A DNA stretch of 64,000 nucleotides from Corynebacterium halotolerans (lineage in GTDB: Bacteria; Actinomycetota; Actinomycetes; Mycobacteriales; Mycobacteriaceae). The DNA lies in NCBI RefSeq assembly GCF_001056295.1, contig NZ_JVMD01000015.1:1-64000 (forward strand). The letters are read 5' to 3'. Under the pieces are notes generated by a model. The model worked only from the letters and a program-made list of their open reading frames with translations. It made no database searches and was not told the DNA's origin. The first letter of the stretch is position 1; each line of letters starts with the position of its first letter. The position numbers were made by a program, and so were the translations under genes. Below are positions 27,670 through 36,205 of this stretch, piece after piece.

Positions 27670-29439
27670 GTGATTACTCGGCCAACGATCCTCGGCATCC
27701 TCTTCGTCGCCAACGTCATCGCGCTGGCGCTCACCGTCTTCGTCAGCCCCTGGTGGGCCGTGCTCCTGGCGGTGTTCGTGTTCCTCGATCTCGTCGCCGT
27801 CTACGACGTGCTCATCCAGAAGAAACACACGCTGCTGCGGATCTACCCGATCCTCGGCCACGCCCGGTACATCCTGGAATCGATCCGGCCCGAGACGCAG
27901 CAGTACTTCATCGAGCGCAACTTCGACGGCACGCCCTTCGACCGCGACACGCGGTCCGTCATCTACGAGCGGGCCAAGGGCCTGGGGTCGAAGAAATCCT
28001 TCGGCACCGAGCGGAAGATCACCGAACCCGGCTACGAGTACATCCCGCATTCCATGGCGCCGTCGCGCTCCGTCAACGCCAACCCGCGGGTGCGCCTGGG
28101 CGGCGAGGAGACGACGCAGCCCTACGACGTGTCCATCTTCAACATCGCCGCGATGAGCTTCGGTGCCCTGTCGCCGAACGCGGTGCTGGCCATGAACAAG
28201 GGCGCGGCCATGGGCGGATTCGTCCACGACACCGGCGAGGGCTCCATCTCCCCGTACCACCTGGAGTACGGCGCGGACCTGTTCTGGGAGATCGGTTCCG
28301 GCTATTTCGGCTGCCGCACCGAGGACGGCGACTTCGACCCGGAGAAATTCCGCGAACGCGCCGCGCTGCCCGAGGTGAAGGCCACCTACCTGAAGATCAG
28401 CCAGGGCGCGAAGCCCGGCCTCGGCGGCATGCTCCCCGGCGACAAGGTCGACGAGGTCATCGCCGAGACCCGCGGTGTGCCGGTGGGCAAGGGCGTCACC
28501 AGCCCGCCTTTCCACCGGGTGTACTCCACCCCGCGCGAGCTGGTCCGTTTCATGGGCACCATGCGCGAGCTCAACGGCGGCAAGCCCGTCGGCTTCAAGA
28601 TCTGCGCCGGCTCCCGCATCGAGTTCCTCGCCGTGTGCAAGGCGATGGTCGAGGAAAACATCACGCCGGACTTCATCGTCGTCGACGGCGCGGAGGGCGG
28701 GACCGGCGCCGCGCCGCTGGAGTACTCGGATCGCGTCGGCATGCCGCTGACCGACGGCCTGGTGCTCGTGCACAACGCGCTCGTCGGCGCCGGCCTGCGC
28801 GACCGGGTCAAGATCGGCGCGACGGGCAAGATCGTCACCGGCTTCGACATCATCAAGCGCATGTGCCAGGGCGCGGACTTCATGGCCTCGGCCCGCGGCA
28901 TGATGATGGCCACCGGCTGCATCCAGTCGCAGCTCTGCCACACCAACCAGTGCCCCGTGGGCGTCGCCACGCAGGACCCGAAGCGCTGGAAGGCCATCGA
29001 CGTCGAGGACAAGGCCAACCGCGTGCGCAACTTCCACGACGCCACCGTCCAGGAGGCCGTGGGCATGCTCGCCTCGATGGGCCTGGAGAGCTTCGACCAG
29101 CTGTCGCCGTCCATGCTCTTCCGCCGCACCTCGGACGAGTACGCCGAGACCTACGCCGAGCTGTACAACTGGCTCGAGCCCGGCGAGCTGCTGTCAGGCA
29201 CCCGGTTCCACGCCTGGGCCGCGGACTGGGAGCTCGCCGACCCGGAGCGGTTCTGGTACCCGGAGCTGCACGGGGGCACGAAGCCGGGGATCGAGGACGA
29301 CGGCGAGGTGGGCACCGCGGAGCTCGCCGGAATCCGCCCCGGCGCCGCGGCGGAAGCGGGCGCCGACATCCGCTCCACCGGCGGCGCCGCGAACACCGCG
29401 CGGGTGGCCGAGGAGATGCAGGACGACGACGCCCGGTAG
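27670..29439 (+). CDS. membrane-anchored FMN-binding glutamate-synthase-like protein
   Basis: A 589-residue protein. Two membrane segments occupy residues about 3-40; the rest matches the FMN-binding domain of the glutamate synthase large subunit: MSFGALSPNAVLAMNKGA, SPYHLEYGADLFWEIGSGYFG, VVDGAEGGTGAAP and the 3Fe-4S ligands in CIQSQLCHTNQCPVG. The glutaminase and C-terminal beta-helix domains of true GltB are absent, so glutamate synthesis from glutamine is unlikely; the reaction is unknown. GTG 27670 is chosen because TACCCT (27657-27662) puts the transcription start there; an in-frame GTG at 27640 would add ten residues. Confidence 0.82.
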   Translation: MITRPTILGILFVANVIALALTVFVSPWWAVLLAVFVFLDLVAVYDVLIQKKHTLLRIYPILGHARYILESIRPETQQYFIERNFDGTPFDRDTRSVIYERAKGLGSKKSFGTERKITEPGYEYIPHSMAPSRSVNANPRVRLGGEETTQPYDVSIFNIAAMSFGALSPNAVLAMNKGAAMGGFVHDTGEGSISPYHLEYGADLFWEIGSGYFGCRTEDGDFDPEKFRERAALPEVKATYLKISQGAKPGLGGMLPGDKVDEVIAETRGVPVGKGVTSPPFHRVYSTPRELVRFMGTMRELNGGKPVGFKICAGSRIEFLAVCKAMVEENITPDFIVVDGAEGGTGAAPLEYSDRVGMPLTDGLVLVHNALVGAGLRDRVKIGATGKIVTGFDIIKRMCQGADFMASARGMMMATGCIQSQLCHTNQCPVGVATQDPKRWKAIDVEDKANRVRNFHDATVQEAVGMLASMGLESFDQLSPSMLFRRTSDEYAETYAELYNWLEPGELLSGTRFHAWAADWELADPERFWYPELHGGTKPGIEDDGEVGTAELAGIRPGAAAEAGADIRSTGGAANTARVAEEMQDDDAR

Positions 29440-29460
29440 CCGGGCCCGGCGGCGCGGGAG

Positions 29461-29466
29461 TACAAA
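29461..29466 (+). promoter_or_regulatory. -10 box of the aldo/keto reductase gene, leaderless
   Basis: TACAAA is followed by AGGGGC and the ATG at 29473. The G-run is too close to the ATG for a normal ribosome binding site, which supports a leaderless transcript. Confidence 0.45.
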
Positions 29467-29472
29467 AGGGGC

Positions 29473-30324
29473 ATGGCCAATGACGAATTCGACGGCACCA
29501 TTCCCTCCCTGACGCTGAACGACGGAAACTCGATTCCCCAGATCGGCCTGGGCACGTGGCGGATGGACGACGACACCGCCCGCCGCTGCGTCCGCCACGC
29601 GATCGGCATCGGCTACCGGCACATCGACACCGCCTCGCTGTACGGCAACGAGGTCGGCGTCGGCCGGGGCATCGCCGACGCCATCGCCGCGGGCGACGTC
29701 GCGCGCGAGGACCTGTTCGTGACCACGAAGGTGTGGAACGACGCCCAGCGAGCCGCCGACACCCGCCGCTCGGCCGGCGACTCGCTGCGGCGCCTCGGCC
29801 TGGACTATGTCGACCTGCTGCTGGTCCACTGGCCGTGCCCGAAGCAGAACCTCTTCGCCGAGAGCTACGGCGAGATCATGGCGCTCCGCGACGAAGGCCT
29901 GACCAGGTCCGCGGGCGTCGCCAACTTCTACTCCGAGGTCCTCGACGAACTGCCCGAGGCGCCGGCGGTCAACCAGATCGAACTGCATCCCGGCCTGCCC
30001 CAGGACGAGCAGGTCGCCGACGACGCGCGCCGGGGCGTCGTCACGCAGTCCTGGGCCCCGCTCGGCCGGGCCAAGCGCTTCGGGTCCGGGCCCATCGCCG
30101 ACATCGCGGCCGAGCTCGGCCGCACTCCCGCCCAGGTGACCCTGCGGTGGCACCTGCAGCGCGGCCTGGTGGCGATCCCGAAGTCCGCGGACGAGGGGCG
30201 CATGGCGGAAAACCTCGGGGTGCTCGGATTCGAGCTGACCGACGCCCACATGTCCGCCATCGCCGGGCTGGCCGACCCGGAGTCGCGCATCGGCGGCGAC
30301 CCCCGCTTCTTCGGCGACGAGTGA
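29473..30324 (+). CDS. aldo/keto reductase
   Basis: A 283-residue cytosolic NADPH-dependent oxidoreductase of the AKR5 type (2,5-diketogluconate reductase-like). The catalytic tetrad is D52, Y57 (IDTASLYGNE), K86 (FVTTKVWND) and H119 (LLLVHWP); the coenzyme-binding end IPKSADEGRMAENL is present. It reduces aldehydes or ketones; the physiological substrate is unknown. It starts 33 bases after the glutamate-synthase-like gene and appears to have its own leaderless promoter. Confidence 0.92.
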   Translation: MANDEFDGTIPSLTLNDGNSIPQIGLGTWRMDDDTARRCVRHAIGIGYRHIDTASLYGNEVGVGRGIADAIAAGDVAREDLFVTTKVWNDAQRAADTRRSAGDSLRRLGLDYVDLLLVHWPCPKQNLFAESYGEIMALRDEGLTRSAGVANFYSEVLDELPEAPAVNQIELHPGLPQDEQVADDARRGVVTQSWAPLGRAKRFGSGPIADIAAELGRTPAQVTLRWHLQRGLVAIPKSADEGRMAENLGVLGFELTDAHMSAIAGLADPESRIGGDPRFFGDE

Positions 30325-30345
30325 ACGGCCGCCGCCGCGCGCCGG

Positions 30346-30351
30346 TAGGTT
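30346..30351 (+). promoter_or_regulatory. -10 box of the EchA6-like gene, leaderless
   Basis: TAGGTT is followed by seven bases (TGGACCC) and the ATG at 30359, giving an mRNA that starts at the start codon. Confidence 0.45.
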
Positions 30352-30358
30352 TGGACCC

Positions 30359-31117
30359 ATGTCTGAGACCCCCGAGAACTCCGAGATCCGCGTCGAGTGC
30401 GATGGGCCGATCATCACGATCACCATCGACCGCGATCACAAGCGCAACTCCCTGAACGCACGCGTGTGTTCGGACATCGCCGACGCGGTGGACGCCGCGC
30501 CGGGCCGCGCGGAGTGCAGGGTCATCGTCATCCGCGGCGAGGGCCGCGCGTTCTGCGCCGGGGCCGATCTCGGCGGGCAGCACAGCGACGGCAATTTCCA
30601 CGTCCAGCTCGCCCGCATGCTCCATGCGCTGCAGGAATGCCCGCGCATCATCATCGCCGACGTCCAGGGCGCGGCGGTGGGCGCCGGCATGCAGCTGTCG
30701 ATGGCGGCGGACCTGCGCGTGGTGGGCGAGCGCGGCTGGTTCATGATCCCGCCGGTCAAGCTCGGCATCGCCGTCGACGCGTGGACCATCCGCCGCACCC
30801 GCGTGCTCGTCGGCGGCGCCCGCGCGCGCACCATCCTCCTCGCCGCCGAGCAGATCGACCAGGCCGAGGCGAAGTCCTGCGGCCTGGCGTCCTACCTGGG
30901 CGATTCGAACGTCACCCGCGAGGTCGCCGAGCGCATCGCCTCCTTCGCGCCGATGAGCCTCGAGTACCACAAGATGGTGCTCAACGACGACGAGACGAAC
31001 CTGCCCCCGAAGCCGGAGCAGCGCGAGCTGTACGAGGCCGTGTGGGCGTCGGAGGACGCCGCCGAAGCCGGCCGGGCCCGCGCCGAGAAGCGCGACCCGG
31101 TGTTCCGCGGGAAGTGA
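30359..31117 (+). CDS. echA6: EchA6-like crotonase without catalytic glutamates
   Basis: A 252-residue crotonase-fold protein. The oxyanion-hole segments AFCAGADLGG (64-73) and AAVGAGMQLSMAADL (105-119) are present, but the two glutamates of enoyl-CoA hydratases are replaced: the first by Q112 and the second by P132 (IPPVKLGI where hydratases have PE). It should therefore bind acyl-CoA but not hydrate enoyl-CoA. Mycobacterial EchA6 shares this loss and delivers acyl-CoA to mycolate synthesis; there too its gene lies near ctpE. The symbol rests on this combination of context and residues, not on a search. Confidence 0.7.
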   Translation: MSETPENSEIRVECDGPIITITIDRDHKRNSLNARVCSDIADAVDAAPGRAECRVIVIRGEGRAFCAGADLGGQHSDGNFHVQLARMLHALQECPRIIIADVQGAAVGAGMQLSMAADLRVVGERGWFMIPPVKLGIAVDAWTIRRTRVLVGGARARTILLAAEQIDQAEAKSCGLASYLGDSNVTREVAERIASFAPMSLEYHKMVLNDDETNLPPKPEQRELYEAVWASEDAAEAGRARAEKRDPVFRGK

Positions 31118-31131
31118 GGGGCGGTTCGCCG

Positions 31132-33600
31132 ATGCGTCCGGAAAGCGGGGGAGCCGCGACCGCCTTCGCCACCGGCCCCGGCGGGCTGACGGCGGAGCAG
31201 GTCGGGCAGCGGCGCAGCGCCGGGCTCGTCAACCACCTGCCGCCGACGTCGGGCCGCACGGTCACGGACATCATCCGCGCGAACGTGTTCACGCGGATCA
31301 ACGCGATCCTGGCGGTGCTGCTGGCGATCGTGCTGTGGACGGGGTCGTGGGTCAACGGGGCGTTCGGGCTGCTGATCATCGCCAACTCGATCGTGGGCGT
31401 GGTGCAGGAGCTGCGGGCGAAGCGGACGCTGGACAAGTTGTCCATCGTCGGCCGCGCCCGGCCGATGGTCATCCGCGACGGCGGGCCGGCGCGGGAGATG
31501 GACCGCGAGGAGATCGTCGTCGACGACCTGGTGGAGCTCGGCGCGGGCGACCAGATCATCGTCGATGGCGTGGCGCGGTCCGTCGACGGCCTCGATGTCG
31601 ACGAGTCGCCTCTCACGGGCGAGTCGAAGCCGGTGCACAAGAGCGTCGGCGACCCCCTGTACTCGGGTTCGCACGTCGTGTCGGGCAGCGGCACGCAGCA
31701 GGCCACGAAGGTCGGCGCCGAGGCGTACGCCGCGCAGTTGGCCGCGGAGGCCAGCAAGTTCACGCTGACGGATTCGGAGCTGCTGAGGGGCATCAACAAG
31801 ATCCTCCGCGTGATCACCTGGATACTCATCCCGACGGGGGCGCTGGTCATCTGGACGCAGCTGTTCCGCTCGGGGCTGCCGTTCCGGGAGTCGCTGCTGG
31901 CGATGGTCGCGTCGCTGGTGCCGATGGTCCCCGAGGGCCTGGTGCTGATGACCACCATCGCCTTCGCCATCGGCATCGTCCGCCTGGGCCGACGCAAGGT
32001 GCTCACCAACGAGCTGCCGGCGATCGAGGGGCTCGCCCGCGTCGACGTCGTGTGCGTGGACAAGACGGGCACGCTGACGGAAAACCGCATGCACCTCCGC
32101 GAGATCCTCCCGCTTGACGACGACGCCGGCGTCGAGGAGGTCCGCCGGGTCCTGGCGGCTCTGGGGCACTTGGAGGAACGCCCGAACGCGACGTCGATGG
32201 CCATCAACGAGAGCCTGGCGGAAAGCGGCGTCGCCGACCCCGGGTGGGCGGCGACCGACAAGATCCCGTTCACGTCGGCGAGAAAGTGGTCGGGCGCCAC
32301 GTTCGCCGCGGACGGGGCGGAAGCGGGGACGTGGGTGCTCGGCGCCCCCGACATCCTCGCGGCCGACGGTTCGCCCGCCCTGGATCGGGCGTCCGAGCTG
32401 ATGGCAGGAGGGCTCCGCGTCCTGCTGCTGGCCCGCGCCGCGGTCGCTTCGGTGTCCGACGTCGTGGTGGGCCCCGGCGAGCCCGTCGAAAAGCACCCGG
32501 GAATGCTCGAGCCGGTGGCCCTGGTGGTGCTCGACCAGACGCTGCGCCCCGACGCCCGCGAGACGCTGGAGTACTTCGACCGCGAGAACGTGACGGTGAA
32601 GGTCATCTCCGGCGACAACGCCGCCTCCGTCGGCGCGGTGGGGCGCACGCTGGGGCTGCCGGGCGCCGACCGGCCCGTCGACGCCCGCGAACTGCCCGAT
32701 CCGAACGCGGGAGAAGAGGAGGCGGAGGCCTTCGCCGATGCGGTGGCGGAGGGCAACGTCTTCGGCCGCGTCACCGCGGACCAGAAGCGGTCCATGGTCC
32801 GGGCGCTGCAGTCGCGCGGGCACGTGGTGGCCATGACCGGCGACGGCGTCAACGACGTGCTGGCCCTCAAGGACGCCAACATCGGCGTGGCCATGGGCGC
32901 GGGCGCGCCGGCGACCAGGTCCGTCGCCCAGCTGGTGCTGCTGGACAACCGCTTCGCCGTGATGCCGCACGTGGTGGCCGAGGGCCGCCGCGTCATCGGC
33001 AACATCGAGCGGGTGGCCAACCTCTTCCTGACCAAGACCATCTACTCGGTCTTCCTGGCGCTGGCGGTGGGCATCATCGGGTACGCGTACCCCTTCGAGC
33101 CCATCCACGTGACCGTCACCGGCTGGTTCACCATCGGCATCCCGGCCTTCGTGCTGTCGCTCGCACCCAACCACGAGCGCGCCAAACCGGGGTTCTCGTC
33201 GCGGGTGTTCCGCCTGGCCCTGCCGTCGGGGCTCATCGTCGGCGCGCTCACCTTCGCGTTCTGGCTGTGGGCCTACCCGGGCCCCGACGCCGAGCCGGCC
33301 GTCGAAGGCGCCGCCTCGACGGCCACGCTGGTGGTCCTGATCATCTCGGCTTTCTGGGTGCTCGCCGTCGTCGCAAGGCCCTACGAGCCGTGGAAGATCG
33401 CGTTGCTGGCCGTGGCGGGCGGCGCGTACCCCGTGATTTTCCTGGTCCGTCCGATCGCCGCGGCGCTGCACCTGCATCCCGTGCCGACCATGACGGGATT
33501 CGCCGCGGTGCTCACCGGGATCGTCGGCGCGGTGCTCGTGGAGACCGTGTGGCAGGTCAACCGGAAACGGGCGAATCACCTTCGAGGGCAAAACAGTTAA
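31132..33600 (+). CDS. ctpE: cation-transporting P-type ATPase CtpE
   Basis: An 822-residue P-type ATPase. TGES is at 162-165, the ion-site helix motif MVPEGL at 265-270, the phosphorylated aspartate D310 in DKTGTLT, and the hinge TGDGVND at 569-575. There is no N-terminal heavy-metal domain. Ten membrane segments are predicted, two before TGES, two around PEGL and six after the hinge. In mycobacteria CtpE is a calcium importer needed for cell-surface integrity. It follows the echA6-like gene by 14 bases and is probably co-transcribed. Confidence 0.85.
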   Translation: MRPESGGAATAFATGPGGLTAEQVGQRRSAGLVNHLPPTSGRTVTDIIRANVFTRINAILAVLLAIVLWTGSWVNGAFGLLIIANSIVGVVQELRAKRTLDKLSIVGRARPMVIRDGGPAREMDREEIVVDDLVELGAGDQIIVDGVARSVDGLDVDESPLTGESKPVHKSVGDPLYSGSHVVSGSGTQQATKVGAEAYAAQLAAEASKFTLTDSELLRGINKILRVITWILIPTGALVIWTQLFRSGLPFRESLLAMVASLVPMVPEGLVLMTTIAFAIGIVRLGRRKVLTNELPAIEGLARVDVVCVDKTGTLTENRMHLREILPLDDDAGVEEVRRVLAALGHLEERPNATSMAINESLAESGVADPGWAATDKIPFTSARKWSGATFAADGAEAGTWVLGAPDILAADGSPALDRASELMAGGLRVLLLARAAVASVSDVVVGPGEPVEKHPGMLEPVALVVLDQTLRPDARETLEYFDRENVTVKVISGDNAASVGAVGRTLGLPGADRPVDARELPDPNAGEEEAEAFADAVAEGNVFGRVTADQKRSMVRALQSRGHVVAMTGDGVNDVLALKDANIGVAMGAGAPATRSVAQLVLLDNRFAVMPHVVAEGRRVIGNIERVANLFLTKTIYSVFLALAVGIIGYAYPFEPIHVTVTGWFTIGIPAFVLSLAPNHERAKPGFSSRVFRLALPSGLIVGALTFAFWLWAYPGPDAEPAVEGAASTATLVVLIISAFWVLAVVARPYEPWKIALLAVAGGAYPVIFLVRPIAAALHLHPVPTMTGFAAVLTGIVGAVLVETVWQVNRKRANHLRGQNS

Positions 33601-33628
33601 CGGAAATTAACTGAAATGCGGTTCATTC

Positions 33629-33681
33629 GGGGGTAACTCCGTTAGTTGCCATTCGCGCAGGTGGGCCGGACCTTTGGGGGT
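33629..33681. promoter_or_regulatory. two G-run motifs, RamA-like, before the mctC operon
   Basis: CGGGGGT (33628-33634) and TGGGGGT (33675-33681) fit the loose RamA motif, a run of 4-6 G flanked by T, C or A. RamA activates acetate uptake genes in corynebacteria. In GC-rich DNA such runs are common, so support is mainly positional. Confidence 0.3.
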
Positions 33682-33770
33682 GGCGTGAACTTCCTTAAAT
33701 CCCGCTGTGAGTGTGACGTGTTTCGCAGGTCGGGGTGTTCCAGGTAACTTCATGGGCGCACATATCCAGG

Positions 33771-33786
33771 TGTGACGCGACGCACA
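33771..33786. promoter_or_regulatory. GlxR-like operator before the mctC operon
   Basis: TGTGACGCGACGCACA matches TGTGA-N6-TCACA with one mismatch (G for T). It is centred about 105 bases upstream of the DUF485 gene start. Confidence 0.45.
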
Positions 33787-33881
33787 ACGCGTTCGCCGAG
33801 TGAGGTGTCACCCACGGCCGGCGCCGTACAGGCCGGCGTGAACCGTGATTGTCCGTACATGATGAACCGGAAAGGCACACA

Positions 33882-34268
33882 GTGTCCGCAACCCCCAAGC
33901 CGGTAAACCGGCACAAGCCCACCGCAGCGGAGTACCGCTACGTTCAGGGCACCGAGGAGTTCCAGGAGCTCCGCACGACGTTCCGTTCCTTCACGATCCC
34001 GCTGACCATCGCGGGCCTCGTCTGGTACGTCGGCTACGTGCTCCTGGCCACCTACATGCCCGACCTGTTCGGCACCGAGATGCCCATCGTCGGCAACCTC
34101 GGCATCCTGCTGGGTCTCCTGCAGTTCGTGACCACCTTCTTCATCACGTGGTGGTACATCGGCTTCGCCAACAAGAAGCTCGAGCCGAAGCAGGCCGCCA
34201 TCCGCGAAGAGATGGAGTCCGGCGCCATCGCCGAGAAGCTCGGCACCGCCACCAAGGAGGTCAAGTAA
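33882..34268 (+). CDS. DUF485 small membrane protein
   Basis: A 128-residue protein with a soluble N-terminus of about 50 residues, two membrane segments (about 52-72 and 86-107) and a charged C-terminus. This is the DUF485 family, regularly encoded just before acetate/solute:sodium symporter genes and thought to help their insertion or function. GTG 33882 is chosen because GGAAAGG lies 7 bases upstream. Its last codons contain the AAGGAGG ribosome binding site of mctC. Confidence 0.9.
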   Translation: MSATPKPVNRHKPTAAEYRYVQGTEEFQELRTTFRSFTIPLTIAGLVWYVGYVLLATYMPDLFGTEMPIVGNLGILLGLLQFVTTFFITWWYIGFANKKLEPKQAAIREEMESGAIAEKLGTATKEVK

Positions 34269-34271
34269 GCG

Positions 34272-35930
34272 ATGAACACCCTCAACCTCCTCGCGCAGGG
34301 TTCGGACCTCGGCGAGAGCAACCCGATCCTCAACATCATCGTCTTCGTCGCGTTCATCGTGATCACGATGGTCGTCGTCACCCGCGTCTCCAAGGGCGGC
34401 AACAAGAAGGACGCCTCCGACTTCTACACCGGCGGCGCCCAGTTCTCCGGCACCCAGAATGGCCTGGCCATCGCCGGCGACTACCTGTCCGCCGCGTCCT
34501 TCCTGGGCATCGTCGGCGCCATCGCCATGACCGGCTACGACGGCTTCCTGTACTCCATCGGCTTCTTCGTGGCCTGGCTGGTCGCGCTGCTGCTCGTCGC
34601 CGAGCCGCTGCGCAACGTCGGCAAGTTCACCATGGCCGACGTGCTGGCCTTCCGCCTGCGCCAGCAGCCGGTCCGCACCGCCGCGGCCGTCACCACGCTC
34701 GCGGTCACGCTGTTCTACCTCATCGCCCAGATGGCCGGCGCCGGCTCGCTCGTCGCCGTGCTGCTCAACCTGGACGGCAAGCTCGAGCAGTCCATCGTCG
34801 TCGCCATCGTCGGCATCGTCATGATCGCCTACGTCCTCATCGGCGGCATGAAGGGCACCACCTACGTCCAGATGATCAAGGCCGTCCTCCTGGTCGGCGG
34901 CGTCGCCATCATGACCGTGCTGGTGTTCGTCACGGCCAAGTCCGGCTTCGTCGGTCTGCTGGAGCAGGCCGTCGCCAAGCACGACGCGTCCGCCCTCGCG
35001 GCGGAGGCCGGGACCAAGGGCTCCCAGCTCCTCGAGCCGGGCATGAAGTACGGCAAGGACGCCATCACCAAGCTCGACTTCATCTCGCTGGGCCTGGCCC
35101 TGGTGCTCGGCACCGCCGGCCTGCCGCACGTGCTCATGCGCTTCTACACGGTGCCCACCGCCCGCGAGGCCCGCAAGTCCGTGACCTGGGCCATCGTGCT
35201 CATCGGCTCGTTCTACCTGATGACCCTCATCCTGGGCTTCGGCGCCGCCGCGCTGGTCGGCCCCGACGCCATCAACGCCGCCCCGGGCAAGGCCAACGCC
35301 GCGGCCCCGCTGCTGGCCCTCCAGCTCGGCGGCTCCATCTTCATGGCGCTGATCTCCGCCGTCGCCTTCGCCACGGTCCTCGCGGTCGTCGCCGGCCTGG
35401 CCATCACGGCCTCCGCGTCCGTCGGCCAGGACCTCTACCAGGCCGTCCTGAAGAAGGGGACCGCGACCGAGGAGCAGCAGGTCCGCGTCTCCCGCATCAC
35501 CGTCGTCGTGCTCGGCATCGCGTCCATCGTCCTGGGCATCCTGGCCATGTCGCAGAACGTCGCCTTCCTGGTCGCGCTGGCCTTCGCCGTCGCCGCGTCC
35601 GCGAACCTGCCGACCATCCTGCTGTCGCTGTTCTGGAAGAAGTTCAACACCGCGGGCGCCGTCGCCTCGATGTACACCGGCGTGGGCTCGGCCCTGCTGC
35701 TCATCTTCTTCTCGCCGGCGGTGTCCGGCCTGAAGACCTCGATGGTCCCCAACGCCGACTGGGCCTGGTTCCCGCTGCAGAACCCGGGCCTGGTGTCCAT
35801 CCCGCTGGCGTTCATCGCGGGCATCATCGCCACGTACGTGGGCAAGCCGGACAACCTGGATGACCTCCAGGCCGAGATGGAGGTCCGCTCCCTCACCGGC
35901 GTCGGCACCGAAGCCGCCGTCGACCACTAG
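34272..35930 (+). CDS. mctC: monocarboxylate:cation symporter MctC (ActP family)
   Basis: A 552-residue solute:sodium symporter with 13 predicted membrane segments. DFYTGGAQFSGTQNGLAIAGDYLSAASFLG (family opening, residues 52 onward, sodium-site region) and GLPHVLMRFYTVP are clear ActP/MctC marks. C. glutamicum MctC takes up acetate, propionate and pyruvate and has the same neighbour, a DUF485 protein. Start ATG 34272 has AAGGAGG 10 bases upstream. Upstream GlxR- and RamA-like motifs point to carbon-source control. Confidence 0.9.
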   Translation: MNTLNLLAQGSDLGESNPILNIIVFVAFIVITMVVVTRVSKGGNKKDASDFYTGGAQFSGTQNGLAIAGDYLSAASFLGIVGAIAMTGYDGFLYSIGFFVAWLVALLLVAEPLRNVGKFTMADVLAFRLRQQPVRTAAAVTTLAVTLFYLIAQMAGAGSLVAVLLNLDGKLEQSIVVAIVGIVMIAYVLIGGMKGTTYVQMIKAVLLVGGVAIMTVLVFVTAKSGFVGLLEQAVAKHDASALAAEAGTKGSQLLEPGMKYGKDAITKLDFISLGLALVLGTAGLPHVLMRFYTVPTAREARKSVTWAIVLIGSFYLMTLILGFGAAALVGPDAINAAPGKANAAAPLLALQLGGSIFMALISAVAFATVLAVVAGLAITASASVGQDLYQAVLKKGTATEEQQVRVSRITVVVLGIASIVLGILAMSQNVAFLVALAFAVAASANLPTILLSLFWKKFNTAGAVASMYTGVGSALLLIFFSPAVSGLKTSMVPNADWAWFPLQNPGLVSIPLAFIAGIIATYVGKPDNLDDLQAEMEVRSLTGVGTEAAVDH

Positions 35931-36205
35931 GCGCGACACCCGCGGAGCACCCCGCGTGCGGAGGTCATCGCCCGCACCGGGTGAGCGTCCCCACGGTGGC
36001 GCCCCCGCTCCCGCACCCGACCCCGTCCCCCAACCCCGGATCGACTCCGGCGGCGAGGGGCGGGGTCCGCGCTTTTCCGGGGTTCCGCCGCCGTCGCCGG
36101 GTACGCCGTTGACCTGGCGTAAGCGGAAATCCCGGGGCGGGGATAGAGTGGTGGCCGACCATGCCCGCCGGCGTCGGGCACGTGACGAAACAGCAGGAGG
36201 CACCC

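Noticed and set aside
27229..29037. Long minus-strand open frame across the glutamate-synthase-like gene
   Set aside because: Only its last 110 codons are the HTH regulator; the rest is the mirror of a well-supported gene.
35931..36205. Glycine riboswitch before gcvT
   Set aside because: No paired glycine aptamer core or its conserved GGAGAG-type motifs were found in the 275-base gap.
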